Below, piece by piece: positions 43,067 to 60,900 of a stretch of 64,000 nucleotides of DNA; position 1 is the first letter of the stretch; each line of letters begins with the position of its first letter. The notes under the pieces were generated by a model. That model did no database searches. It had not been told where the DNA came from and saw only the letters and a program-made list of their open reading frames with translations. Made by a program: the position numbers and the translations under genes. The stretch is from Mesostigma viride (Eukaryota; Streptophyta; Mesostigmatophyceae; Mesostigmatales; Mesostigmataceae), in assembly GCA_009746045.1 (NCBI GenBank), contig RPFO01000645.1, positions 568,185 through 632,184 on the forward strand. The letters run 5' to 3'.

Positions 43067-44402
43067 GGGTTGGTCAGTACGCCGTACGGAGCCGCAGAAG
43101 TACGGGAAAACGTACACTGAAGGCCTCCGCCGTATGTACGCGTACTTTACTTCAGAATACGCGGTTTGGACTTAGAATTTTTCGGGGGTACCAGCGGGCA
43201 GCGGGCACTGGCGCGGTGCCCAGGTTCTGGGCGCGTCGCGTTCACTGCACATTTGAGATTTTTACTACTAGAAGTAGATGCGTACAGTTCTTTCCATAAA
43301 GCGCAAGCCTTGCAAAATCTTTGGCCGGTAGGAGACAGCTAGGACTAGGTACATCACGCATAATGACAGCAAATGCCAGCTGTGCTACTGACGGTGTAAT
43401 GCAATATAGCGAGGACGAGGCCAGTGCGACTGTGCGATAGTGTGCAGCCATTTTCGATTTGCAGCCATGCCGAAGAAAGGGCCTGAATGGGATTTCGTTG
43501 TCGAGAAGAAAGAAGCAGTCACGGATGCTGTTAGTAACACAACGCAGTATGTGTCGAGGATGTTCTGCTCATTTTGCAACAAGAACTTCTCCTACAAGGC
43601 GGGGCCAATAAGCGTATTCCGAGTCCGTGCACACTTTGCCGGAATCGCAGGGGAAGGGGTGTTACCCTGCGACAAAATTCCACCGAATATCCGGAACAGG
43701 TTTCTCAGGATTGCTAACAACAAGTTGCAGAAGTCAGACGCCAAGAAGGTGCACACTTTGAACAGGGCAATGGCGGAGATGGGAGGGGCTGCGCCGGCTG
43801 ACTTGTCGTCGGTTCCCAGCAAGCATCAAGGCCAGCTGAGCATCACCAAATGGCTGGTTCCCGTCGACGAACAAGGTATCCAGCTGCTGGCTGCCGAATT
43901 TTTTATCGAGAACGGCATTGCCTTCAATGCGGCTGAGAGCGCCTCTTTCAAGCAGATGGTGGCCGGCATGATCCAATACAAAGGAGGGCACGTCACCCCT
44001 CCTTCTCGGAAGTTGTTGGGTGGCGAGCTGCTCGTGAAGAAGTTAGTTGTGTCTTATGTCCTCTCATGCATTATATAGTGGATGGCTTTCCTTACAATTA
44101 ACTAATTAATTGATTCCTTACAGTTCCCGTTGCAGTCTGCTCCCCCCAGCATTTAACAAATCATAATCAGATAGGATTGCAGGGCATAAATTAATGGAAG
44201 ATGTTAATAAATAAGCATATACACCAAATTTCAGTTGCAATAACTGCATGACCATCATCAAGGAGCGTGCTAATTGGGTGACTGACAATTGGACCACAAA
44301 AACGGTCGCGTATTTTACCGCCGCGTATTTTACACCCCCCACGTATAATACGCGTATTTTAGGTCCGCGTATTATACCCCGTACCCGTATTTGCCAACCT
44401 AG
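43067..44402 (+). mobile_element. hAT-family DNA transposon, internally deleted
   Basis: Flanked on both sides by the 10-mer CTTCCCCCCC (43057-43066 and 44403-44412), compatible with the 8-bp target duplication typical of hAT. Ends are inverted: left GGGTTGGTCAGTACGCCGTA, right (complement) CTAGGTTGGCAAATACGGGT. TACG-rich subterminal repeats occur at both ends. A homologous uninterrupted site is present at 46572-46600 (GATGATCTTCCCCCCCACGA), so the insertion point is directly visible. It lies inside the older LINE ORF1 element. Confidence 0.75.
43467..44078 (+). pseudogene. hAT transposase N-terminal part
   Basis: 203-codon frame from the first good ATG. A BED-like zinc-finger start (MFCSFCNKNFSYKAG, then RVRAHFAGI) is followed by the DUF659-type segment ITKWLVPVDEQ, AAEFFIENGIAFNAAESASF, PPSRKLLGGELL. 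In intact hAT transposases this leads to the RNase H-like catalytic core with the DDE residues and the C-terminal dimerisation region. None of that is present. A possible small next exon from about 44233 (after a TTTCAG) reads KERANWVTDNWTTKTV before the TACG-rich 3' terminus begins. The copy therefore cannot mobilise itself. Confidence 0.7.
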
Positions 44403-44610
44403 CTTCCCCCCCATGACAGGCTCCCCCTTAGCTGGGCATAGCTTGAAGATCATGGGGCTGCAAGTGCCCTGGTGCACCTAGAGCAACGGGTCGTTTACTA
44501 TTCCCACCCTTGCAGGAAGTAGCTTAGTTAGAATGTATGCATGATAGGCCATATGCCCCTTCTCTGGGCTAGATGTGCTACATATACTCCCAACGGAGTT
44601 ATGTTCCTAA
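44403..44610 (+). mobile_element. Module B: 3' end of the interrupted LINE ORF1 element
   Basis: Continues from CATGACAGGCTCCCCCTTAG through GTGCCCTGGTGCACCTAG, CACCCTTGCAGGAAGTAGCT, GGCCATATGCCCCTTCTC, GTGCTACATA, to the stem-loop ACTCCCAACGGAGT and TTCCTAATTAA. Together with 41411-43066 it makes one insertion ending in module B. Confidence 0.7.
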
Positions 44611-44870
44611 TTAAACACGTGGTTGTCTCCATAAATTCAACACGTTACTGCATGCATGCATTACATAGTATAGGTGCCAATACAGAGTAAAGGAATTACC
44701 TGCACAAACCTTATACTCGGCAACGACCGGATCGAGGGAGGGCGGCCTAGCTTCGATCTCTCACTGCCACAAGTGGGCAGGCCACAGAGCGCTCTCTCCG
44801 CAGAATGGTGCCGGGGCGCATGCAACACAGTGTACATGGGTGCAATACAACCATGCAGTCAATCAATCAA
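44611..44870. other. Spacer in transposon cluster
   Basis: Carries ACGTGGTTGTCTCC just after the module B end. Otherwise unrecognised. Confidence 0.4.
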
Positions 44871-45130
44871 TTAATTAAACAAGTTCTCTAGATAGTAATT
44901 GGGGAGCGGTCATGGAGCACCAGATCGAGTGCTTTTAATGCATGAGAGTGCACTAGTGGGCAGCGGCCGGCCGGCAGAGACACCCCCCTTGGCCCTTGTG
45001 CCTCAGGCCGGGTGCACAGTCGGACCCACGTCGAAACGATATGCGGCATCCCCTGTGGGTGCAATTAAGCTAGCTACGACATATAGCAAATTACGCATAG
45101 CGGGTGCTGCCCCATGCATGGTCCAGTGGC
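44871..45130 (-). mobile_element. Diverged A-type module
   Basis: After AATCAATTAATTAAAC come GGGGAGCGGTCATGGAGCAC, GAGTGCTTTTAAT, GGCAGAGACACCCCCC, GGGTGCACAGTCGGACCCAC, GAAACGATATG and GTGGGTGCAATTA. The same order is found at 62495-62660. Confidence 0.6.
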
Positions 45131-45429
45131 CACAGAAATAGGCTTGAAACTCATTCAGAGGCGACGGGCAACCGGTTTAAATGGCCGGGCCGGAGAATAT
45201 AATTAGGCCTCTCCAGACCTGTGGAGCCTGAGGGTTTTGGGGGGCATGCCCAGGGCTCACCCACAAATCCCATGCAAAAAGATAGGTAGGCTGATGCTTG
45301 CATTAATTAATCAATTAACTTACTAAGAACATATAATTGCCCCCCATGCAAAGGGGGGTGAGCCCCATGCGGGTAAGGAGCGTGCCCGTCAGCTTATAGC
45401 GTCAAGAGACTCGGCATCAACTAATTATA

Positions 45430-45700
45430 ATTATAATGAATTAAACTCGTGCTCCCGTTGGGAAGTCACGGAGCACCGGAGTGCTTTTAATCACTGTATG
45501 CCGTGCACAACAGGAAGAAAGGGCAGAGACCCCCTTTCTCCTTCATATATGCCAGAGGCATGCCACAGCTGCAATCGGACACCGGCGATAGACGATCCGG
45601 CATTGAAGTTCTGTCGGTGCAATTATAAGACCCATCCACGTGAGCATATCATAACAAGGAGCGTGGGCAAGTGATCTGATCATAGCCAGGTCGTAGCGTG
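45430..45700 (-). mobile_element. A module copy
   Basis: Begins ATGAATTAAACTCGTGCTCC, then the stem-loop with GTTGGGAAG, GCACCGGAGTGCTTTTAAT, GGGCAGAGACCCCC, GGCATGCCACAGC, GACGATCCGGCA, AAGGAGCGTGGGCAAG. Close to the copies at 5356 and 6823. Confidence 0.75.
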
Positions 45701-45749
45701 GCTAGCTGTACAAGGACTCGGCATCCTCCCCATTCCGTGCATCCTCCCC

Positions 45750-46613
45750 GTTCCGTGATCCGACGCTTCAAACTGCTGGAAAGCATGCTCCCCGACACCG
45801 CCGACGATGTGGACATCCGCATCATGCAGCCTGGCCTGGGCTAGGCTTCGTTCGCTCAAAACCTACTGGCGCTCGAGGGGCCTCGGCGAGCACCGCAAGC
45901 GCATGCTCTTCAAGGTCCTCGTCCTCACGGTGCTTACGTATGGCGCTGAGGCATGGACGTACACTCACGGACACACTGGCCGCCAAGCTAGACGACACGT
46001 TTTACAGGATGCTTCGACATGGGTGAATGTACGGTTTTCCACGCATATAGGTCATTATTAGAGTCTTTGTATCAGGGTATGCCTCGCATTTCGGACGAGA
46101 TTAGGCCGCGTAGGATAGCATTTGTAGGACATCTTGCTCGCACCAGTCAGGTAGATACCGCCCTTGGCCGGTCTGGCCGGCCCCCAGCGGCTTGGCCAAC
46201 CAGGGCGGCACATCCTGACCAGCTCCGGCAGACCAAGGCGGGGCAGCCGGTGTACTGGAAGGGGGCAGCCATCTACGTCGGCCACAAGCCCTGGCATGCC
46301 GGACCCCCGCGGCCCCATGCAACGACTCCAGATGCCCCAGCTTAGGGGAATACAGCAGTAGTAGTGTAGAATAGAAGACCGTGGCCATGTTGTACATGTA
46401 CGCCTCCTACAGACACTATACCAGCTGATTCACGAGCATGCACTATTTAGCCATGTACATGCGTGCCTATGATGTGCCGCACACCCCAGATGATGCCTAG
46501 CTTTATTTAGTTACGCTGTGCCCATGCAGAGAGCTGCTCTCTGCTGAGATGTCACGCTCTAGAGCTCTTTTGTATAGCTATGATGATCTTCCCCCCCACG
46601 ACAGGCTCCCGGC
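45750..46613 (+). pseudogene. Chimeric LINE remnant: ORF2 C-terminus joined to ORF1 C-terminus
   Basis: Plus strand 45757-46216 gives LINE ORF2 C-terminal motifs in shifting frames: LRSLKTYWRSRGLGEHRKRM, LFKVLVLTVLTYGAEAWT, LYQGMPRISDEIRPRRIAFV, GHLARTSQVDTALG, GQPGRHILT. At about 46219 the sequence switches to the ORF1 C-terminus, LRQTKAGQPVYWKGAAIYVG then HKPWH, followed by the ORF1-element 3' UTR to GATGATCTTCCCCCCCACGA (about 46600). Several frameshifts; not functional. Confidence 0.65.
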
Positions 46614-48006
46614 CCCTGGGCATTAATTAATTAATTAATAGACACGTGACGTACTGCGTCACGTGAGCATAAGTCCTCAGTGGGAGGGGAACATGGGATG
46701 GAATGGATGGTGTAAGCTATCTAGTAGGTCCTAGTTACAGGGGTGTGGGCACCGCGGCCCGAAGCGCTATGAATGCCATTATTACTTGGTCACACATTGC
46801 GGAGCCCCCACAGGCTTGGGGGTGGTCTCCTTCTTCATCACTACTTGCCATCTATCCTTGCGCACCATCTGCCTCCATATCAGTACAGACAAACCAGGAG
46901 GCTGCGGCGGGTGTGAGCCCGTCACGTCTAGTGTAGCACATGTCCATGCCGAGTCTATCACGAAAAGTCCACGGGTGACGGCCCTGCCGCGCGCGGCCGG
47001 GGGCACGCCAGGTGAGGACATATCGCCCATGGGCTGGGTGGGCTTGGTGCCAGCTAGCTAGTCTATCTGACGTGTCTACCGGCTGACGATCTGTGCGGGC
47101 CTGGTGCCCGGCTAGGCCCCTGGGCGCCTGTGCCTAATAATGTGGGAAACATAGGGCAAATCAGCGTACAAATCCTCATTACTAATGTGCAAACCAAAGG
47201 GGATGTCAAGGGCCTTGCGCAGCATCTTGGTGACGGCGCCGTCGAGTCGTTGCTCCAGTTCCTGCGTCAGTGTCCAGGTCTCGGCGCCGTAGGTCAGGAT
47301 CGTCAGAATGACGACCTTGAAGAGGTCACGCTTGACGATCCGGGCCGGTAGGGTGGGGTTGCTCCACCAGCGGCGGTGGTCATGTCCAGGTGCGCCCACG
47401 CCATGCCGATCCGTGTCGTCATGTCGTCCTCGCAGTCGGGAAGCCAACTGCCGAGCAGCTCGAAGCGGCCTGAAGGAGGGTAGTTGACCTCGGCATCGTC
47501 TAAGAGGCGGAGTGTGGGTGGGGGCCCTGCCATGCCGAGGGCCAGGGCCTCCGTTTTGGGGCTGATTTCTAGACCAGCCGCCCGAGCCTCGAGCGCCATG
47601 CAGGCAGTCCAGCCAAAGTCGGGGCAGACTCCGGCTTCTCGATGAGCGTGATGTCGTCGGCGTAAATGAGGTCAGCTAGTAAATTCTGCTTGTTAGTCGG
47701 CCCCCCTTCTCCAAGCTCGTTCGTGATCGCTAGGCCAGGGGCACGGCCTGCAATGTTAGCAAAGCGCCCCTGGGCATAGCTTGATAGATCATGGGGATGC
47801 AGGTGCCCTGGTGCACCTAGCTAGAGCAAGGGTCGTTTACATTCCCACCCTTGCAGGAAGTAGCTTAGAATGTATTATAGGCCATATGCCCCTTCTCAAG
47901 GGCTATGTGCTACATACACTCCCAACGGAGTCATGTTCCTAATTAATTAATTAATTAATTAATTAATTAATTAATTAATTAATTAATTAATTAATTAATT
48001 AATTAA
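46614..48006 (-). mobile_element. Module B...module C element carrying RT fragments
   Basis: Left end (46614-46780, complement of C): ATTAATTAATAGACACGTGA, CACGTG stem, ACTGAGG equivalent. Right end: module B 47758-47960, then about 65 bp of perfect (TTAA)n. Between them, minus strand, are LINE ORF2 pieces: YADDITLIEKPES (the polymerase YxDD motif, about 47680-47640), GLEISPKTEALALGMAGPPP, FELLGSWLPDCEDDM, DLFKVVILTILTYGAETWTL, LDGAVTKMLRKALDIP. Frames break near 47590 and 47370. Same end pair as 13930-14568. Confidence 0.65.
47941..48006. repeat. (TTAA)n array
   Basis: About 65 bp of uninterrupted AATT periodicity between the module B end and the next LINE fragment. It is the longest of the TTAATTAA runs that border every module. 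Confidence 0.95.
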
Positions 48007-48395
48007 TCCTGACCTGGCCTGGCCCCAAGGACATTCCTAGCTAGAAAGCTGGGTAAACCTGCCATGAACTACATCCAGATGTTGCTGGCCGACCTAGTGG
48101 TCCCAGCTCAGTCTGAACACCGCATTCACTCCCTCTCTCTTGCTTTGACTGCTATGCAGAACAAGAAGAGGTGGCAGAAGATATTGTTCAGGCTCACACG
48201 CCAGCCCCTGTGGGCAAGCCCCCTCCCCCCAAGCGGAAGGGGCGCTTTGCTGGGTATAGCGTAGTTAGGATTTTCTCTACTAGATAGCTCAGAGTACCTT
48301 AGCTTAGTTCGATTCCGCGGCTTCGCCCACCTCCACCCAGCCAGCAAGGAATATGTGCTAGCTACATGATCTCCCAACGGAGTCATTAATTCAAT
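48007..48395 (+). mobile_element. LINE ORF2 3' fragment with hairpin tail
   Basis: Coding end YIQMLLADLVVPAQSEHRIH then SLSLALTAMQNKKRWQKI, followed by a 3' UTR and a terminus GTGCTAGCTACATGATCTCC then CAACGGAG and ATTAATTCAA. Matches the minus-strand copy at 7440-8040. Confidence 0.7.
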
Positions 48396-48419
48396 CCTCC
48401 CCATGCAAGGTCCATGGGG

Positions 48420-48700
48420 AAGCGACGCAGATCAAATCACCCGGCAGTTAGCTGCGCCAGTCGCGCTCGGTGGCCTCCTTGCGCTGGGCATCCAGCTCCT
48501 AGGAGCTTCGTGGTGGCGATGGCGTCGATCGGCGGTTGAGGCACCGCGCTTGGGACTTGACCAGGTCGGCCCAAGTGTGCACGGGGGGGGGGCTCCTCCG
48601 CACGCCCAGCGGGCGCTGGGCGGAGATGATGGCCGCGTCTTTGCAGCAATCTCGGGCGCACCTGCATATTATAAGGCCAAGGCCTCGATTCTCGTAGCTA
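48420..48700 (-). pseudogene. LINE ORF1 fragment
   Basis: The block with CCAGCTCCTAGGAGCTTCGT and GGCGATGGCGTCGAT (48490-48535) matches the coiled-coil region of the ORF1 fragment at 6230-6265. It is heavily diverged and frame-broken. Confidence 0.55.
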
Positions 48701-49146
48701 GCATGTAGTCTGCTTAGCCAGGCCTCGTCGATAGCTCCTTGAGGTACGTCCTGCACCACCATGCTCTCTGATGCAGCTGTTGCAGGCGAGCGAGGATGGA
48801 TGAATGACAGCATGAGTGAATTGATTCATGAATGACCACCACCAGGGGGCATACTGATGCACGCTGCGCATGATACAGACGCACTTTTTTTTGTTTTTAT
48901 GTGTTAGATATACCAGCTATCTTCATACTAATGTTCATCTTAATGTGAGTAGTGCACGGTACTCCGCTGCATGGCCCCACACATGGCCAGTATGCAAACC
49001 ACTACTCACATCAGGGACAGCAAAATAAACTAATGCCAGTGGTTTACCCTGCGCCAGCCATGTTGATGGCTTTGAAATGTAAACAAATCACTGCTCACAG
49101 CTGTGCAAGCGTACACCTGCTTATAATTTAAGCTCAATCATGCCGC
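48701..49146. other. 3' flank of the GH13 gene
   Basis: No gene recognised. It should hold the 3' UTR of the minus-strand GH13 gene. Confidence 0.5.
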
Positions 49147-56997
<7,851 letters not shown>

Positions 56998-57982
56998 TCT
57001 AACTTATAAACAAGATGAGGCGCGCTGATAACATTCGATTCTCCTGCTCGCCACCTTCTAAACGTAGGTTTCTGGCGCAGGCCTCGTCAAGGCAAACGAG
57101 GCCACGCTTCGATTGTAGTCACAACCGCAATTATCCCAATGCCCATCTAAAATCGCGACAACTGTATTACAAGATCTGGTCGTCAATGTAATGAATATCG
57201 AAGCAGCACTTCACGAGCTGATCTGATCAGAGTCGCCGAAACAAAGAAAACGCGAGTATATCCCAATGTTCTATGTTTCCATCCTCTGTCCGTAGTGTCA
57301 AATGTCCTGCTTGGCGCGTGTTTTGAGCTCAATCAGTATGTATGTTGTAATGGCGCAACGTGAAGGCGGTCGCGGTCTGGCGCACTACCATTCACTTGTC
57401 ATAAACATGTCAAGCCAGCGACTTCTCACCCGCCATGCAGCATGCTAAGGTCTTATTAGCATGGCAGGACATGTAGCTCATCCCCGTCACTAACCTGTCG
57501 CCAGGCGGCGCATGCGTGCGTTCCGCGGCTAGGATGCTCTGATGAATTTTACTGCGGACTTCCGCATGGTCTGCTTACTCTGCTGACAACAACCTCGGAT
57601 TACTATCCCATGGAGGTATGCGCAACGAAACCCGGGGCGATGCTTGTGCCAGTGATTTGCAGTTCAATTAATGTTCTCATATTTTTGCTCAGTTATCATT
57701 ACTAGAATAGGTGTTGCGGGGACCCACCTTGTATACATGATCAACCCTGGTGGCTACGTACGTTATCTCGATATCTGGGCATTCTCCGTCGGCCATCGCG
57801 TTTGGTGACGGGCTGAACGACTGGCTTCTCTGGTAGAACGTCGGCCGGCTTCGTTGGGTCTGGCATCACTTCTTGTAGCATTAATATGCGCAGTGTTTTC
57901 TGTTCTCGTGGATGTCGAATTCCCCACGTTTCGCTCACCGAGTCGGCTTAGCGGTCTGGCTTTCTTTTACCTTTGGTTGCAG
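56998..57982. promoter_or_regulatory. Divergent interval, GH13 / LOTUS gene, with undetermined first exon
   Basis: Between the GH13 start and the first homology-supported LOTUS exon. A good acceptor (CTTTTACCTTTGGTTGCAG) ends at 57982, so the LOTUS gene must have an upstream exon here. Two phase-0 candidates are ATGGAG then GTATGC near 57611 and ATGATCAACCCTGGTGGCTAC then GTACGT near 57737 (21 nt total). Neither can be chosen without transcript data. Confidence 0.5.
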
Positions 57983-60900
57983 TTTCGAGAGACCCCCGGA
58001 GTCGGCAACGGGAAGTTCAGTGACGAGGTCTGGAGCGCGTTCAAGACTTTCCTGTTGTCAGCGGAGGGGCACTACAAAGTCTCGGGGCTCGGGCGAGGCG
58101 GAGGATCCCGGTAATTAGCGCGCTAGCAATTATCCCATCCGGGGTGGCTGGCTGCTAGTACCGCAATTCTCGTGCACGGAGCCCTCAGCATTTGTGCCGA
58201 TGTCCGGCTTATGATGCTTGCTAGAGTGACCTGCTGGCTTCGCCCAGCCGAAAATGGCTGACCGAGCAGCGACCAACCCACGTGCAACCCACATTTTAGT
58301 GTCCTAGCAACCTACCAACCCACATGCCTCCCGCAGTTTAGTGTGGTGCTGGATTGGGCGTACCTTGGGGACCCGCCCGCTCTTGGCCGTCTTTTCCTGT
58401 TTTCTTTCTGGATTCGTCGCGTACTCCGATTGGATCTCCCTGAAGTCGGCGATGTGCACTGAGCCTCAATTAAAGCAAAGCAAAGTAGATTTTTTCTCCC
58501 ATGCTTCTGCCGCTCACACATGTCCAATTGGTGTGCACCGTCCTCTTCCTTGCTTGGTCTTGTTGGGCATGTGCCGCTGTCTTTAGATCATGTCGGTCAC
58601 CCGCTGATCTCCGACTGCTTGCCAGCGTGCGCCAATAACCGTTTGCCACATGGCCGTACACGTGGTGGCCAGTAGCCATTGTACTAGTTTTTGTCTTGTT
58701 GCACGTGAAATGGCTGGATGGGGCTGGTTTGCTCTGATTCACAGGGCAGCACCGTGCATGGCCTGGCGCGCAAGGAGTTCTGTCACTAGGGAACACCGCA
58801 TGTATTGCACTGCAGCCTGTTTTTCTACCAGACTCGTCTCCTTAATTCTCAGGGGCCGAGAATTAAAGTTGTTATGAGTAGAAGGCATGCCTGGGGAGAG
58901 CGAATGTCGGGCGCATGGACTTGCGTGGATGGCTCACGTGGCATGAGGGCCGTGCAGGTGGAACAACGTTTTCACGATCCAACCCCCATAGAACTGCCCT
59001 CAGCAGCGAGCAGTGGGGCAGCAAGGGGGGGAAATTTTTGGCATGCAAAGGAGGCTGGCAGTGTGCAGTCTTGTCGTGTGCTTTGTTTTGAGCCAGCCAT
59101 GTCAACCGGCATCAGCCCATGTCGGCCCATATCAGCGCGTGTTAGCCCGTGCCAGCCCGTGTTATCCAGGCCGAGGCGCCCACACCTGTACGCATTTGTC
59201 AAGAGGAAAGCATGGCCTGGCACGTGCCTCCACTATTGAGCAATATCGGGTACAGCCCGTTTGCGTGCAAGTGCGGGCGTGATGGCACGGGTGGAGCCCC
59301 CGCCTGTGTGCCAGCAAGCACTGGCTTGCGGGACTGCCGGCTGACAATATTGCTTGTATCCGGCACGAGCAGACCATGCCTCAAAATTTGTTGGCTGGGT
59401 ATGTCGCAGGCTGCGTCGGCGCGTGGGTTGACCTTTGTTGGGAGTGCCTGCAAGTCATTCCTTGCAGGCCAAGCCCCACATCCTTGGGCTCCTAGCCTTC
59501 AGCCCTCAGCCCTCGACTCCCAGCTCTTAGCCCTCATCTCTTAGCTTTCAGCCCTCACCCCTGCGCGCACAAAAACAAAGATGGCATTCCTCCTCACTCG
59601 CATGTCTCACGGTGCCGCGTTTCCCCCTGCCGGCTGGTTGGCCCCTTGCGGGCCGCGGGCGACAGCAAGACATTCATCAAGGTGCTCCACGAGGAAGGCC
59701 CGCCCGCCCTGCAGCGGCTCAGCCCCCAGGACCTGAACGAGCTCATCTCGCTGTCGGTGGCCAAGAACTGGCTGAGTGAGCAGTATGACTGGGGCGGTGT
59801 TTGCGTGCACATATCAGAGTCTATCGTCCAAGGGAACGGGGGGTGGGTACCCGCGTCACTGGGGGCATCTGCCAGCCAACCGCCGACACCGGCGACGACA
59901 CCCTCTGGACATTGGCCACCGCACATGCCAGGGGTGGCGGGGTCCTCACCCCGCACGCCCCTGCCGAGCTACATGGACGTGCCACCTGTCACGATGCCGC
60001 GGCTGATCAAGGTCCAGGTGGACAAGATGAAGGACTGGCTGGAATGGACGGTGGAGAAGGCGGGCAGCGGGGGCTACCCGCTGAGCCGGGTGCCCATCGA
60101 CTACAAGCAGCGGTTCGACGAGAAGCTCGACTACAAGTCGATCGGTGTGCGGCAGCTCAAGGACCTCGTGGGATACATGTCCGACGTGGTCACTCTATCA
60201 GTCGTTGCGGAGGTACCCACGCTATTCCACAAGACCAAGAAGCTGCCCGTCAAGCGGGACATCTCCCCACCCAAGAAGCCGGTGCCCACCGGGTGGGGAA
60301 CGCCAGCGAGTGCCAACCCAGCCCCGAATCCTTGGGCCAACGTGCCCCTAGGGGGCGCCAATGGGTCAACCCCGAGAGGCTCGGACCGCGGCAGCACGGG
60401 CACCCCCATGGGGGCGTCAAGCACAGGGACACCTGGCAGCCGGCCGGGCCCCGCCGGGCCCAGGCGCGTGGCGACCGGATGGGAGAGCGATGACTCGTCG
60501 GGGCATGACTTCATCCCCACGGTATGGGACTGTGCGGCGCGGCCCAAGCCGTCCGTGACCCCCTGCGCTGAGCCCTACGTGCGCAAGCTGCGGCGGTGGC
60601 TCCCGAAAGCGATCAAGCGCGCGGGCAAGGACGGCTTCACGATGAGCGGCATACCCATGGCGTACGCCACCGAGTTTGGGGAGCCGCTGGACTTGGACAA
60701 GGCGGGGGTGAAGAAGCTGGCGGAAATTGTGGACATGGTGGGCGACCTGTTCGACAAGGTGGGTGGCAGGGTTGTTTGACAAGGTGGGCGGGATGGGGTG
60801 GCAGATTTGTTTGATGAGGTGGGCGAGGTAGGGTGGCAGATTTGTTTGACGAGGTGGGCGGGGTGGGCTGGAAGATTTGTTTAACAAGTTGGGTGGGGTG

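Noticed and set aside
48300-48325. tRNA-like B box (AGTTCGATTCC) in a LINE 3' UTR
   Set aside because: No matching A box, acceptor stem or cloverleaf could be formed; no tRNA gene is seen in the window.
57854-57982. N-terminal membrane segment of the LOTUS protein (LLVALICAVFSVLV)
   Set aside because: The frame there has no ATG and ends in a strong polypyrimidine-CAG acceptor, so it is more likely intron than a signal anchor.
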